64,000 bases of DNA from Mumia sp. Pv4-285 (GCF_041320275.1 NZ_CP162023.1:806001-870000), one strand, 5' to 3'. Counted from the stretch's first letter, positions 17,723 to 26,930 are shown. Notes: generated by a model from the letters alone, not told the origin. Program-made: numbers and translations.

Positions 17723-18877
17723 ATGGACTTCCGGGAATCACAGGAGCACGCAGCGATCCGTCAGGCGGTGTCGGAGATCGGCGCGAGCTTCGGCCACGAC
17801 TACTTCGTCGAGTGCAGCACGAAGGGAGTGTTCGTCGACGAGCTGTGGGACACCGTCTTCGGACAGGGCTTCGGCGGTGTCAACCTGCCCGAGGAGTACG
17901 GCGGCGGTGGTGGTGGCATCTATGAGATGGCGATCGTCATCGAGGAGCTGGCTGCCCAGGGATGCCCGTTGATCTTCCTGATCGTCGCCGGGATGTGCGG
18001 TCCGATCATCAACGACTTCGGGACCGACGCACAGAAGGCCCGCTGGTTGCCCACACTCGCCTCGGGCAGAGAGAAGATGTCGTTCGCGATCACCGAGTCC
18101 GGATCGGGATCGAACGCTCCGAACCTCGCGACCACAGCACGGCTCGAAGGCGGCTCCTGGCGGTTGTCGGGGGAGAAGCAGTACATCACCGGCATCGACG
18201 TCGCTGACGCCGTGCTGGTCGTCGCACGGACCGGGACCGGTGCGAATGGGCGAGCAGAGCTCGGCCTCTTCATCGTGGAGACCGATCGGCCGGGTCTGGA
18301 GTACCAGCCGATCCCGATGGAGATCAAGGAACCTGATCGCCAGTTCTCGGTGCTCCTCGACTCCGTAGAGGTCCCCGAGCAGAGCATCGTCGGAGGCGAG
18401 CCCGGGCGCGGGATGCTCCAGATCTTCTCCGGTCTCAACCCCGAGCGGATCAACGTGGCTGCGCAGGCGGTCGGGCTGGGCCGTTACTTCATGGGCAAGG
18501 CCGTCGCGTACGCGAAGGGTCGCGAGGTGTGGGGGCAGCCGATCGGCGCGCACCAGGGCGTGTCCCACCCACTGGCCGAGGCCAAGATCGGCCTCGAGCT
18601 CTCGCGCCTGATGGCGTACAAGGCGGCCTGGGAGTTCGACAACGGCGAGGCGAGCGTGGGCGAGTCGGCCTCGGTCGCGAAGCTCGCCGCGGCTGACGCC
18701 GTGCTCTTCGCCTTCGACCAGGCGGTGCAGGTCCACGGCGGCAACGCCTTCGCCAGCGAGTACGGCATCGCCGACCTCTGGGGCCTGACGCGGCTCATGC
18801 GCTCGGCGCCGGTGAGCCGCGAGATGGTGCTGAACTACGTCGCGCAACACACGCTCGGCCTGCCACGGTCGTACTGA
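17723..18877 (+). CDS. acyl-CoA dehydrogenase
   Basis: A 384-residue acyl-CoA dehydrogenase starting at ATG 17723 after AGAGG, with the usual family N terminus MDFRESQEHAAIRQAV. The middle domain has FAITESGSGSNAPNLATTA in place of the more common TEPxAGSD, followed by WRLSGEKQYITGID. The C domain carries QVHGGNAFASEYGIADLWGLTRLMRSAPVSREM and ends HTLGLPRSY. It stands alone, transcribed away from the crotonase-CoA-transferase operon, with operator site 4 between them. Unlike the three gene pairs, there is no adjacent partner on the same strand, so it is probably homomeric. Convergent with the DapB-like gene, 7 bases apart. Confidence 0.9.
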   Translation: MDFRESQEHAAIRQAVSEIGASFGHDYFVECSTKGVFVDELWDTVFGQGFGGVNLPEEYGGGGGGIYEMAIVIEELAAQGCPLIFLIVAGMCGPIINDFGTDAQKARWLPTLASGREKMSFAITESGSGSNAPNLATTARLEGGSWRLSGEKQYITGIDVADAVLVVARTGTGANGRAELGLFIVETDRPGLEYQPIPMEIKEPDRQFSVLLDSVEVPEQSIVGGEPGRGMLQIFSGLNPERINVAAQAVGLGRYFMGKAVAYAKGREVWGQPIGAHQGVSHPLAEAKIGLELSRLMAYKAAWEFDNGEASVGESASVAKLAAADAVLFAFDQAVQVHGGNAFASEYGIADLWGLTRLMRSAPVSREMVLNYVAQHTLGLPRSY

Positions 18878-18884
18878 CAGCTCG

Positions 18885-20018
18885 TCACCTGATGCTGGTA
18901 GGAACCGGGCGCGGTCGACGCGCGAGCGGGTCGCTGATCGTGCGGAGGTCTGCCGCCGGGTAGGCGAACCCCGGTGCCAGCAGAATCCCAGGTGGCGCCT
19001 CGACCACCGAAGGGACGGCCTGAACCAGCTGGACCGCGGTGGCCAGGTTGGCCGCAGACTGGCGGTCGTCGACCCCGAAGACGTCGTGAAGCTCGGAGGT
19101 GAACAGGTCGGCCCTGGTTCGGACGTCGACAGGAAGGCCCTTCACCTCCACCTCGTACATGTCGGGCGACACCAGCGTGATGTCCGGATCGACCAGCGCC
19201 GGGTCGAGGTACCAGAGCTCGCGGATCGAGATCACGGGCTCCCCGTCGACCACGCCGGCCCACGTGCCGTCGACCGCGCCGACGGTGCCCTCGGCTACGA
19301 CGACTCCCGCGGTCTCGAACGCGCGGGTGCTGGGGACGTACGAGATGTCGGCAGTGAGCTGGTCGAGCGCGAGACCGAGCTGGTGGGCGAGACCTGCGAT
19401 GCACTCGAAGTAGTAGCGGCTCAGGATCTCCTTGCGCGTGCGCGAGCCCAACGTGCGCGGGTCTCGGCCGAACCCGATGGCGGCGATGATCTCCCCGGCG
19501 TGGTGGCTCAGGTCGCAGATCTCCCGCACGCTGATCGACGAGACCGAGGTGCAGAGGCTGGCGCTGGTGAGCGCGAAGCGTTCGACGAACCACCCGGGGT
19601 GGACGCCAGTGCCGTGCAGTGTCGTGCCGCTCTGTGTGCACGCCTCCTCCAGCGGGCGGACGTACTCCTCGCCGTGCTGCCAGGGAAAGAAGAACGCGGT
19701 GGTGGTGACGACGTTCTTGCCCGAACGCAGAAGCCGGGTGATCTCGTCGTGGAGGGACGACTGGTCGGGCAGCGAGGCGCCCGCGTACAGGACGATGTCG
19801 GCATCGAGGGCGTACACCGCTTCCTTGTCGTCGGTGATGGTGATGCCGCACGGCTCCTCCCCGATGTAGGCCATCGCGTCCTTGCCCACCTTCGACGCGG
19901 AGTAGCCGAGGCATCCGACGAGCTCCAGCTCTGGGCGGCGCGAGATCTCACGCAGCGCCTGAGAGCCGGTGTATCCGGGTCCCCAGACCACCACGCGGTA
20001 CGGATCGGTGCGGGCCAT
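18885..20018 (-). CDS. DapB-like NAD(P)-binding oxidoreductase
   Basis: A 377-residue protein with an N-terminal Rossmann fold: RVVVWGPGYTGSQALREI (GxGxxG type) and, at about residue 85, LLRSGKNVVTTTAFFFPW, the layout of dihydrodipicolinate-reductase-like and 2,4-diaminopentanoate-dehydrogenase-like enzymes. A conserved GTGVHPGWFVERF and a histidine pair in DLSHHAGEII follow. Proteins of this size are found in actinobacterial catabolic gene sets; their substrate is not established to my knowledge. It is the third gene of the minus-strand operon SDR-LLM-DapB-like that starts at 21688. Likely role: NAD(P)-dependent oxidation or reduction of a carbonyl intermediate. Confidence 0.72.
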   Translation of the reverse strand: MARTDPYRVVVWGPGYTGSQALREISRRPELELVGCLGYSASKVGKDAMAYIGEEPCGITITDDKEAVYALDADIVLYAGASLPDQSSLHDEITRLLRSGKNVVTTTAFFFPWQHGEEYVRPLEEACTQSGTTLHGTGVHPGWFVERFALTSASLCTSVSSISVREICDLSHHAGEIIAAIGFGRDPRTLGSRTRKEILSRYYFECIAGLAHQLGLALDQLTADISYVPSTRAFETAGVVVAEGTVGAVDGTWAGVVDGEPVISIRELWYLDPALVDPDITLVSPDMYEVEVKGLPVDVRTRADLFTSELHDVFGVDDRQSAANLATAVQLVQAVPSVVEAPPGILLAPGFAYPAADLRTISDPLARRPRPVPTSIR

Positions 20019-20048
20019 GAGCGGTCTCGCTCTCTCTCGACGGTGCTC

Positions 20049-20936
20049 TCAGCGGAGGATCTGCTCGGCGAGCAGATCGATGGTTGCTCGGTAGGACTCG
20101 CGGTGCGCGGGAATGTCCACGATCACCTCGCTGACACCGAGGGCATTGATGCGGTCGAGCTGCTCACGCGCCTCGGCGGGATCCAGCCGAGGTCGGCGCA
20201 GCTCGCCGCGGTGCGGGATCGGCGGGCGTGGGGCACCGGCCACGATCGGGTGGATCAGCCATCGCGCGACGACCGGGGGACACGGTGCGCCGGCGTCGCT
20301 CGCCATGGCGCGAAGCTGGTCGATCTTGTGCTCGAGCTGGTCGACCGTGCCTTGCCCGGGCGCCCAACCGGCTCCGTGCTGGAGCGCGCGCCGCATCGAA
20401 CGAGGCCCGTCACCGCCGACGAGGATGGGAAGGGGCTGCTGGACGGGGCGGGTCAGCGGGCAGACGTCGCGGAAGCTGACCCATCTGCCCTGGTAGGTGG
20501 CGCAGTCCTGCTCCCACAGGACACGCATCGCCTCCAGGTACTCGTCGGTGCGTCGTCCGCGTTCGTCGAACGGGACGCCGAGCGCGTCGAACTCACCGCG
20601 GACGTGCCCGACACCGATGCCCAGGACGAGCCGTCCGGCCGACAGCTGGTCCACGGTCGCGACCTCCTTCGCCGTCACGATCGGGTTCCGGTACGGGGTC
20701 ACGAGGACGTTGGTGCCGAGGGTGATCCGGTCGGTGAGCGCGGCCACGTGGCCGAGGAGGGGGAAGACGTCGAGGTAGGCGTTTCCGAAGACGTCGGCTT
20801 CGGCCCGCGGCAGGACGACGTGGTCGCCGAACCAGAGACTGTCGAAGCCGACCTGCTCCGCGTGGGTGCAGACGTCGGCGATCGCGGTCCGGTCGAACCA
20901 GCGCGCGTAGTTCGGCGGCGCGAGTCCGAACCTCAC
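20049..20936 (-). CDS. LLM-class F420-dependent oxidoreductase
   Basis: A 295-residue luciferase-like protein of the TIGR03619-like kind: RFGLAPPNYARWFDR at the start, FDSLWFGDHVVLPR, TLGTNVLVTPYRNP, LSAGRLVLGIGVGHVRGEF and PILVGGDGPRSMRRAL. The start is GTG 20934-20936 with GGGGAGG eight bases before. It overlaps the SDR stop by four bases (GTGA). The frame stays open far upstream, but that extension runs through the SDR and the divergent ligase and is not part of the gene. It is the second LLM gene in the window (the other is at 1609-2601), so at least two F420- or flavin-dependent steps may serve the pathway. Confidence 0.85.
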   Translation of the reverse strand: MRFGLAPPNYARWFDRTAIADVCTHAEQVGFDSLWFGDHVVLPRAEADVFGNAYLDVFPLLGHVAALTDRITLGTNVLVTPYRNPIVTAKEVATVDQLSAGRLVLGIGVGHVRGEFDALGVPFDERGRRTDEYLEAMRVLWEQDCATYQGRWVSFRDVCPLTRPVQQPLPILVGGDGPRSMRRALQHGAGWAPGQGTVDQLEHKIDQLRAMASDAGAPCPPVVARWLIHPIVAGAPRPPIPHRGELRRPRLDPAEAREQLDRINALGVSEVIVDIPAHRESYRATIDLLAEQILR

Positions 20937-21688
20937 GGGGCGCCTCCCCGGTAGTGGCGTGCGCCGCCGTCGACGACAAGCATCGTCCCGGTGATCCACG
21001 CGGCGCTCTCCGACAGCAGGAACGACACCGCGGCCGCGACGTCCTCCGGTCGTCCCAGCCGACCGAGCGGGACCTGGCCCGTCAGCGCGGCTCGGTCGTC
21101 GGCCGGGATCCGGCTTGCCATCTCGGTGTCGATCAGCCCAGGCGCCACCGCGTTGACACGGACCTTCGGTGACATCTCGACGGCGAGTGCATCGGAGAGA
21201 TGGTTGAGCGCCGCCTTGGTGGCGTTGTAGTAGCCGGTGCTCGGTGTGGTGACGAGTGCACCGAGCGACGTCACGTTGACGATGGCTCCGCCGTGCTCGC
21301 GCATGCTCGCCTCGTGGACGAGCCGGGACCACCACAGCGGTGCCCACAGGTTGACCTCGGCCATCTTCGCGGCCATGCCGACGTCGACGCCCAGCGTCGG
21401 CCCCCACTGCGGGTTGACGGCCACGTTGTTGACCAGCAGGTCGATGCGTCCGTGCTGCGCAACCACCGAGCGGACGCATTCCTGCGCCGCACCCTGGTCC
21501 GCCACATGGCACACAATCGCGGTGCAGTCCTCGCCGAGGGCGTCCGCGGTCTCCTGGAGCGCCTCTGGTCTGCGGCCCGTGATGGTGACGTGTGCGCCGC
21601 TCGTGACGAGCTCTTGCGCGACGGCGCGGCCGATCCCTCGCGATCCGCCGGTCACGAGGGCGACCCTGCCGGTGTGCCGGACGTCCAT
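20933..21688 (-). CDS. short-chain dehydrogenase/reductase
   Basis: A 251-residue classical SDR. The cofactor motif TGGSRGIGRA is at residue 14, the NNVAVN strand near 87 (a variant of NNAG), and the catalytic YYNATK near 155. The C terminus has APGLIDTEMASRI, GRPEDVAAAVSFLLS and GTMLVVDGGA. It is FabG-like in layout and probably oxidises a ring or side-chain alcohol. It leads the operon SDR-LLM-DapB-like on the minus strand, divergent from the ligase at 21777, with operator site 5 between them. Translation of the LLM gene is coupled by a GTGA overlap. Confidence 0.9.
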   Translation of the reverse strand: MDVRHTGRVALVTGGSRGIGRAVAQELVTSGAHVTITGRRPEALQETADALGEDCTAIVCHVADQGAAQECVRSVVAQHGRIDLLVNNVAVNPQWGPTLGVDVGMAAKMAEVNLWAPLWWSRLVHEASMREHGGAIVNVTSLGALVTTPSTGYYNATKAALNHLSDALAVEMSPKVRVNAVAPGLIDTEMASRIPADDRAALTGQVPLGRLGRPEDVAAAVSFLLSESAAWITGTMLVVDGGARHYRGGAP

Positions 21689-21704
21689 GGGCGCCTCTTT
21701 CCGG

Positions 21705-21761
21705 GCTGGCTGGTTGGCTGATCTCGCCGGTTGCGGTAGCGTACCCCACCAACCGGTTGGT
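21705..21761. promoter_or_regulatory. regulon operator, site 5 (perfect palindrome plus half-like second site)
   Basis: ACCAACCGGTTGGT at 21748-21761 is a perfect 14-bp palindrome and the best copy in the window. A weaker copy, GCTGGCTGGTTGGC, lies at 21705-21718 with only its right half conserved. TAGCGT (21737-21742) and TGTACG (21761-21766) are 18 bp apart on the plus strand; on the minus strand a -10-like TACGCT follows the palindrome. The site lies between the SDR operon and the long ligase-to-ACAD operon. Confidence 0.75.
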
Positions 21762-21776
21762 GTACGAGGAGGATCT

Positions 21777-23357
21777 GTGAGTCATTCCGGAGCGGGCATC
21801 GTCGCAGCGCGACTGTCGGAGCGGGTCGACGCCGATCCCGCTGCCCACCTGGTGGGGATCGACGGCCGGTGGATCTCGGTCGGCCAGGTGCAGACCAACG
21901 CCCAGCGGCTGGCGAACGGGTTGTACGGCCTGGGCGTCCGGGCGGGCGACCGCGTGGCCTCGATCATGGCCAACCGTGCCGAGGCGATCGACCTCTTCTT
22001 CGCGTGCGCCGAGCTCGGGGCGATCCAGGTGCCGCTGAACGTCTTTCTCAAGGGAGAGTTCCTGCGCTACCAGCTCACCGACGCCGACCCGTCGGTCCTG
22101 GTCGTCGATGCCGCCGCCTTCGAGATGGCGCGCAAGCTCATCGCGGACTCGGGGATGTCGACCACCGTCGTGGCGCTCGACGAGACCGACGCCGACGTCG
22201 CGCGACTGACTGAGCTCTACACCGACGGTGACCGACGTTGGGACAGCCCGACTCCCGACTCGTTGCTGAGCATCCTCTACACCTCCGGCACGACGGGCCT
22301 GCCGAAGGGCTGCATGATCAACCAGGGCTACTTCCTGCACATGCCCAAGGCCCACATGATGTTCGACTGGTTCAAGCCGACCGACACCTCGATCACGACC
22401 CTTCCGATCTACCACGGGTTCGGCATGAGCGCGCTCATGGACGCGCTCGTCGCCGAGTGCCGCGTGAACTTCGAGGCTGCGTTCAGTGCCTCGACGCTGA
22501 TCGCTCGTGCACGTGAGATCGAGGCGACTCAGCTGTGGGCGGTCGGCGCGATCGGTGCAGCCCTGCTGGCCACGCCGCCGAGCGAGGACGACCGCCGTCA
22601 CCGGCTGGAGCGGGCCGTGTTCATCCCGATGGCACCTCAGGCACAGCACGCGTTCGAGCAGCGCTTCGGCGTGGACGTCCTTGCCGAGGGCTACGGTCAG
22701 ACCGAGGTGCTCCCGGCGACGATGGGGGGCGTTCGTCCAGGTCGCGACCAGCCGAGCTGCGGCAAGGGACTCCCGTGGCTCGACGTCGAGGTCGTCGACG
22801 ACACCGACACGGTGCTCCCGGCGGGCGAGTCCGGTGAGATCGTCGTGCGTCCGCGGGAGCCGTACTCGCTGTTCTCCGGCTACTGGCGCAAGGAGGCAGA
22901 GACTCTCCACGCATGGCGCAACCTGTGGCACCACACCGGTGACCTGGGGCGTTTCGACGATGACGGGATGCTCTACTTCGTCGACCGCAAGAAGGACGCC
23001 CTGCGCCGGCGTGGTGAGAACGTCTCGTCGGTCGAGCTCGAGCTGGCGATCGTGGCGCACCCGGGCATCGCCCAGGTCGCGGTCCACGCTGTCCCCTCCG
23101 CCCTTTCGGAAGACGACATCAAGGCCTGTCTGGTCCTCGCCGACGGCTACGACCTCGACGCGGCAGAGCTGTTCGCGTACCTGCGCGAGCACCTGCCGTA
23201 CTACGCCATCCCGCGCTACGTGGAGGTGATCGACGCCCTCCCGGTCAACGCTGTGGGCCGCATCCTCAAGCACAAGCTGCGTGAGGAGTGGGACACCGAG
23301 GCGACGATCGACTTCGATGCCCTCGGCTTGACGCTCGGCCGGGGTGATCGGCGATGA
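21777..23357 (+). CDS. AMP-forming acyl-CoA ligase (CaiC-like)
   Basis: A 526-residue ANL ligase. The start is GTG 21777 with GAGGAGG at 21766-21772. Motifs are YTSGTTGLPKGCMIN near residue 172, LPIYHGFGMSALMDA, EGYGQTEVLPATM, HHTGDLGRFDDDG, DRKKDALRRRGENVSSVELE and the C-terminal VNAVGRILKHKLREE. The GCMxN form and the DRKKDxLRRRGEN segment recall crotonobetaine/carnitine-CoA ligases and related FadD3-like enzymes. It opens the longest operon in the window, seven further genes joined almost throughout by four-base overlaps. It is paralogous to the ligase at 24505, two genes downstream. Confidence 0.9.
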   Translation: MSHSGAGIVAARLSERVDADPAAHLVGIDGRWISVGQVQTNAQRLANGLYGLGVRAGDRVASIMANRAEAIDLFFACAELGAIQVPLNVFLKGEFLRYQLTDADPSVLVVDAAAFEMARKLIADSGMSTTVVALDETDADVARLTELYTDGDRRWDSPTPDSLLSILYTSGTTGLPKGCMINQGYFLHMPKAHMMFDWFKPTDTSITTLPIYHGFGMSALMDALVAECRVNFEAAFSASTLIARAREIEATQLWAVGAIGAALLATPPSEDDRRHRLERAVFIPMAPQAQHAFEQRFGVDVLAEGYGQTEVLPATMGGVRPGRDQPSCGKGLPWLDVEVVDDTDTVLPAGESGEIVVRPREPYSLFSGYWRKEAETLHAWRNLWHHTGDLGRFDDDGMLYFVDRKKDALRRRGENVSSVELELAIVAHPGIAQVAVHAVPSALSEDDIKACLVLADGYDLDAAELFAYLREHLPYYAIPRYVEVIDALPVNAVGRILKHKLREEWDTEATIDFDALGLTLGRGDRR

Positions 23358-24508
23358 GCGCCGTTGCAGCGGGCCCGCTGGGCGGAGTCAAGGTCCTGGA
23401 GGTCCAGGGTCTTGGTCCGGGGCCGTTCTGCGGGATGATCCTCAGCGACTTCGGCGCCGACGTCGTGCGGGTCGAGCGGGTCGAGAACGTGACGTCCGAG
23501 ACCCCGCCATCGGCCGCCGTCGACGTGCTGAGCCGGGGCCGGCGCTCGGTCGGGGTGAATCTCAAGAGCGACGAAGGCGTCGCGCTCGTCCTGAAGATGG
23601 TCGAGCAGGCCGACGTGCTGATCGAGGGCTTCCGGCCCGGCGTGATGGAGCGCCTCGGTCTCGGACCCGACGTGTGTCTCGCGCGCAACCCGCGCCTCGT
23701 GTACGGCCGGGTCACGGGCTACGGACAGGAGGGCCCCTGGGCGTCGTACGCCGGCCACGACATCAACTACATCGCACTGTCCGGGGCGCTGTGGTCGATC
23801 GGACGTGACGGCGAGGCGCCCGTGCCGCCGCTGACGTACGTCGGAGACTTCGGCGGCGGTGGCATGTTCCTCGCACTCGGGGTCTGCGCCGCCCTGACCG
23901 AACGTGCTGCCTCCGGACGGGGGCAGGTGGTCGACGCGGCGATGATCGACGGATCCGCGACGCTCAACGCGTTCCTGTACGGGATGCGTGCGGCGGGCCT
24001 CTGGGGCGAGGAGCGGGGCAACAACCTGCTCGACACGGGTACGCCGTACTACGAGGCGTACGAGACCGCGGACGGGAAGTGGATCGCCGTCGGCGCGATG
24101 GAACCGAAGTTCTTCGCCAACCTCGTCGCGGCGCTGGGCCTCGACTTCGACCCCAGCGACCAGGCGGACGAGCAGACCTGGACAGGCCTGCGGGCGGACC
24201 TCGCCGCCACGTTCATCACGCGTGCGCGTGATGAGTGGTGCAAGGTCCTCGAGTCTGCCGAAGCATGCTTCGCGCCAGTGCTCTCGCCGTGGGAGGCGCC
24301 GAACCATCCGCACCACGTCGCACGCGAGACGTTCACGGAGAGCTTCGGCGTGGTGCAGCCGAGCCCCGCACCACGGTTCGGGCGGACACCCGCACGCATC
24401 GCCGGACCGCCGCCCCAGCCGGGGGAGCACACCGAGACCGTGCTCACCGAATGGGGCGTTGCCCCTGAGGAGATCTTCAGGTTGAAGGCGACAGGGGACG
24501 TGGCATGA
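23354..24508 (+). CDS. CaiB/BaiF family protein, alpha-methylacyl-CoA racemase-like
   Basis: A 384-residue class III CoA-transferase-fold protein of the AMACR branch. The active-site histidine and aspartate segments of 2-methylacyl-CoA racemases are recognisable as YAGHDINYIALSGAL near residue 135 and YVGDFGGGGMFLA near 160, followed by DAAMIDGSATLNAF. The N-terminal block GPFCGMILSDFGADVVRVE is standard. AMACR enzymes interconvert (2R)- and (2S)-methylacyl-CoA, needed before dehydrogenation of steroid or isoprenoid side chains. Its position between two CoA ligases and upstream of a heteromeric ACAD pair fits this. Start and stop both overlap neighbours (ATGA). Confidence 0.87.
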   Translation: MSAVAAGPLGGVKVLEVQGLGPGPFCGMILSDFGADVVRVERVENVTSETPPSAAVDVLSRGRRSVGVNLKSDEGVALVLKMVEQADVLIEGFRPGVMERLGLGPDVCLARNPRLVYGRVTGYGQEGPWASYAGHDINYIALSGALWSIGRDGEAPVPPLTYVGDFGGGGMFLALGVCAALTERAASGRGQVVDAAMIDGSATLNAFLYGMRAAGLWGEERGNNLLDTGTPYYEAYETADGKWIAVGAMEPKFFANLVAALGLDFDPSDQADEQTWTGLRADLAATFITRARDEWCKVLESAEACFAPVLSPWEAPNHPHHVARETFTESFGVVQPSPAPRFGRTPARIAGPPPQPGEHTETVLTEWGVAPEEIFRLKATGDVA

Positions 24509-26094
24509 CGACACCGATGACCGTGGTCGAGGCATTCCAGCGGCGGCTGGACGCTGACCCCGACGCCGAATTCGTCCGGTGCGGTGGCGCGTGGATGAGT
24601 CTCGCCAGTCTTGACGACAGGACCGATCGGCTGGCGGCCGGCTTCGCGGACCTGGGGATCGGGCGAGGAGACAAGGTCGCCACGATCCTGCCGAACCGGA
24701 TCGAGACGGTGGAGATCCTGCTCGCGGTCGCGAAGCTCGGCGCCGTCCAGGTGCCGCTGAACTACTACCTCAAGGGCGACTTCCTCGAGTACCAGCTGGC
24801 CGACTGCGGTGCCGAGGTGCTCGTCGCCGACGCGAGCGGCGACGAGGCGGCGCGCAGCCTGCTGGACGCGACGCCCGTCAGACACCAGGTGCTCGTCGAC
24901 GACGCACGGACGGGGACGGTCGCGTACGAGGAGCTGTTCGGCAGGCGCGAGGTCACGCGTGCGCCTTCGACGCCCGGCGACCTCGTCTCGATCATGTACA
25001 CCTCCGGAACCACGGCTGCGGCAAAGGGTTGCATGCTCAGCACCGGCTACTACGTGTCGGTCGGGCAGGCGTACGGCATGCGTGGCTGGGTCGTTCCAGG
25101 CGACCGGATGTTCACCGGTTTTCCGATGTTCCACACCAGCGGCCAGATGGTCGCGTTCATGTCCGTGCTGGTCAACGACGCGTCGATCAGCATCGCGCCA
25201 GAGTTCCACCCCTCGACCTTCATCGCCGAGGCGGCTGCCGACGACGCATCGATGCTCGTCGGCGTCGGCCCGATGGCGCACATGCTTCTCGCGCAGCCTG
25301 AGCGGCCCGAGGACGCGGCTCACCCGTTCCGGCTGGCGGTGTGGGTGCCGCTGGGAGAGTCGGAGCAGCGTGCGTTCGAGCAGCGGTTCGCGACCCCGGT
25401 CATGTCAGAGGGGTACGGGCAGACCGAGTGCGTCCCGATCACGAACAGCGCACCGGACGGTTTCCGTGACAGGGCGACGTCCGGCCAGGTCTCACCCCTC
25501 CTGGAGGTCCGCATCGTCGACGACGACGACAACGAGGTGCCACTCGGTGAGGCCGGTGAGATCGCGGTACGACCGCGCGTGCCCCACGCGATGTACAGCG
25601 GCTACTGGAACAAGCCCGAGATCACCGTCAGCACCTGGGCGAACCTGTGGCACCACACCGGAGACCACGGTCGCCTGGACGAGAACGGATGTGTGACCTT
25701 CGTCGACCGGAAGAAGGACGTCCTGCGTCGGCGGGGAGAGAACGTGTCCGCCCTCGCACTCGAAGGAGTCTTCCGGAGCCATCCAGCCGTCAGGGACGTC
25801 GCCATCTCCGGGGTCCCCGCCGACGTGGGTGACGACGAGATCAAGGCGAGCCTCGTCCTCGAGGACGAGGCGACGCTCACGCCCGAGGAGTTCTTCGCCT
25901 TCGCGACCTCCAAGCTGCCGTACTTCGCTGTGCCTCGCTACGTCGACCTGCGCACCGACCTCCCCGTCAACGCGCTGAGCCGCGTGATGAAGCACGTGCT
26001 GCGCGACGAAGGGGTGACGGACGCGATGTGGGACCTGCACGCCCGAGGGCTGGTGGCGACCCGCCGCGGGCGCCGGGAGCAGGTGGGTTCGTGA
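24505..26094 (+). CDS. AMP-forming acyl-CoA ligase (CaiC-like)
   Basis: A 529-residue ANL ligase closely similar in layout to the one at 21777: YTSGTTAAAKGCMLS in the nucleotide loop (with the unusual TAAAK in place of TGxxK), FPMFHTSGQMVAFM, EGYGQTECVPIT, WHHTGDHGRLDENG, DRKKDVLRRRGENVSA and VNALSRVMKHVL. It overlaps the CaiB gene before and the crotonase gene after by four bases each, so it is translated within the coupled operon. The two ligases flanking the racemase probably arose by duplication. Confidence 0.9.
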   Translation: MTTPMTVVEAFQRRLDADPDAEFVRCGGAWMSLASLDDRTDRLAAGFADLGIGRGDKVATILPNRIETVEILLAVAKLGAVQVPLNYYLKGDFLEYQLADCGAEVLVADASGDEAARSLLDATPVRHQVLVDDARTGTVAYEELFGRREVTRAPSTPGDLVSIMYTSGTTAAAKGCMLSTGYYVSVGQAYGMRGWVVPGDRMFTGFPMFHTSGQMVAFMSVLVNDASISIAPEFHPSTFIAEAAADDASMLVGVGPMAHMLLAQPERPEDAAHPFRLAVWVPLGESEQRAFEQRFATPVMSEGYGQTECVPITNSAPDGFRDRATSGQVSPLLEVRIVDDDDNEVPLGEAGEIAVRPRVPHAMYSGYWNKPEITVSTWANLWHHTGDHGRLDENGCVTFVDRKKDVLRRRGENVSALALEGVFRSHPAVRDVAISGVPADVGDDEIKASLVLEDEATLTPEEFFAFATSKLPYFAVPRYVDLRTDLPVNALSRVMKHVLRDEGVTDAMWDLHARGLVATRRGRREQVGS

Positions 26095-26930
26095 GCACGC
26101 ACGGTGACGTCCTGGTCGAACGGCGCGGGTCGATCATGCTGCTCACGCTCAATCGCCCCGAGCGGCACAACGCGATCGGCGGGACGATGCTCCAGGAGCT
26201 GGCGGCCGCGTTCACGGAGGCGGCGAACGACGACTCGGTGCACGTGGTCGTCACCGCGGCCACAGGAGCGAGCTTCTGTGTCGGTGCCGATGCGGCCGAT
26301 CTCGGTGACATGGGTGAGACGGGTGCTCGCGAGCTCCTCTCCGGCACCGAGCTCGGCGGCAAGAAGGGCCTGCCGCAGCTGACGGCGTACGAGCGAGACC
26401 TGGACGATCTGGGCAACGCCGGACGCTGGACCGACCTGATGTGGCGGCTGGAGAAGCCCACGATCGCAGCCGTCAACGGTGCCGCGGTCGGCGGTGGGTT
26501 CGGCATCGCACTGCTGCACGACCTGAGGGTCGCGTCGCAGCAGGCGCGTCTGGGTGCCGGCTTCGCCCCTCTCGGGCTGGCCCCCGAGCTCGGCATCAGC
26601 CTGCTCCTTCCGAGGCTCGTGGGGCTGTCGGCCGCGTCAGACCTCCTGTACACGGGACGCGTGGTCGGCGCCGACGAGGCTCTCTCTCTCGGCCTGGTCA
26701 ACGAGGTCGCGCCCGAGGACACGTTGCTCGACCGTACGCTCGAGCTCGCCGACCGGGTGGCGGCGATGCCGCCGATGGGGCTCAGGGCGACCAAGCGTCT
26801 CCTACGGCGATCGATGACGAGCCTGATGGCAGAACAGCTGCGGGCCGAGCACGCCACGCACCTCGTGCTGTTCGATCATCCCGAGACGCATGCGGCGCTC
26901 GGTCGACTGGCCGAGAGGTTGACCCGGTGA
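26091..26930 (+). CDS. enoyl-CoA hydratase/isomerase family protein
   Basis: A 279-residue crotonase starting at GTG 26091 inside the ligase stop (GTGA). The first oxyanion block is SFCVGADAADLG, the second NGAAVGGGFGIALLHDLRV, and the loop GFAPLGLAPELGISLLLPRLVG carries one glutamate. A charged insertion of about 30 residues follows the first block (GTELGGKKGLPQLT). It probably hydrates an enoyl-CoA formed by the ACAD pair encoded next, whose first start overlaps its stop. Confidence 0.88.
   Translation: MSTHGDVLVERRGSIMLLTLNRPERHNAIGGTMLQELAAAFTEAANDDSVHVVVTAATGASFCVGADAADLGDMGETGARELLSGTELGGKKGLPQLTAYERDLDDLGNAGRWTDLMWRLEKPTIAAVNGAAVGGGFGIALLHDLRVASQQARLGAGFAPLGLAPELGISLLLPRLVGLSAASDLLYTGRVVGADEALSLGLVNEVAPEDTLLDRTLELADRVAAMPPMGLRATKRLLRRSMTSLMAEQLRAEHATHLVLFDHPETHAALGRLAERLTR

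Noticed and set aside
19086-20954. Plus-strand open frame of over 600 codons
   Set aside because: It is antisense to the DapB-like and LLM genes, which have clear motifs. Stop codons are rare in shadow frames of this GC content.
20937-23273. Very long open frame on the minus strand continuing upstream of the LLM gene
   Set aside because: It runs antisense through the CoA ligase at 21777 and out of frame through the SDR, and its protein has no family-like segments. The LLM protein proper begins at GTG 20936 with a good ribosome site.
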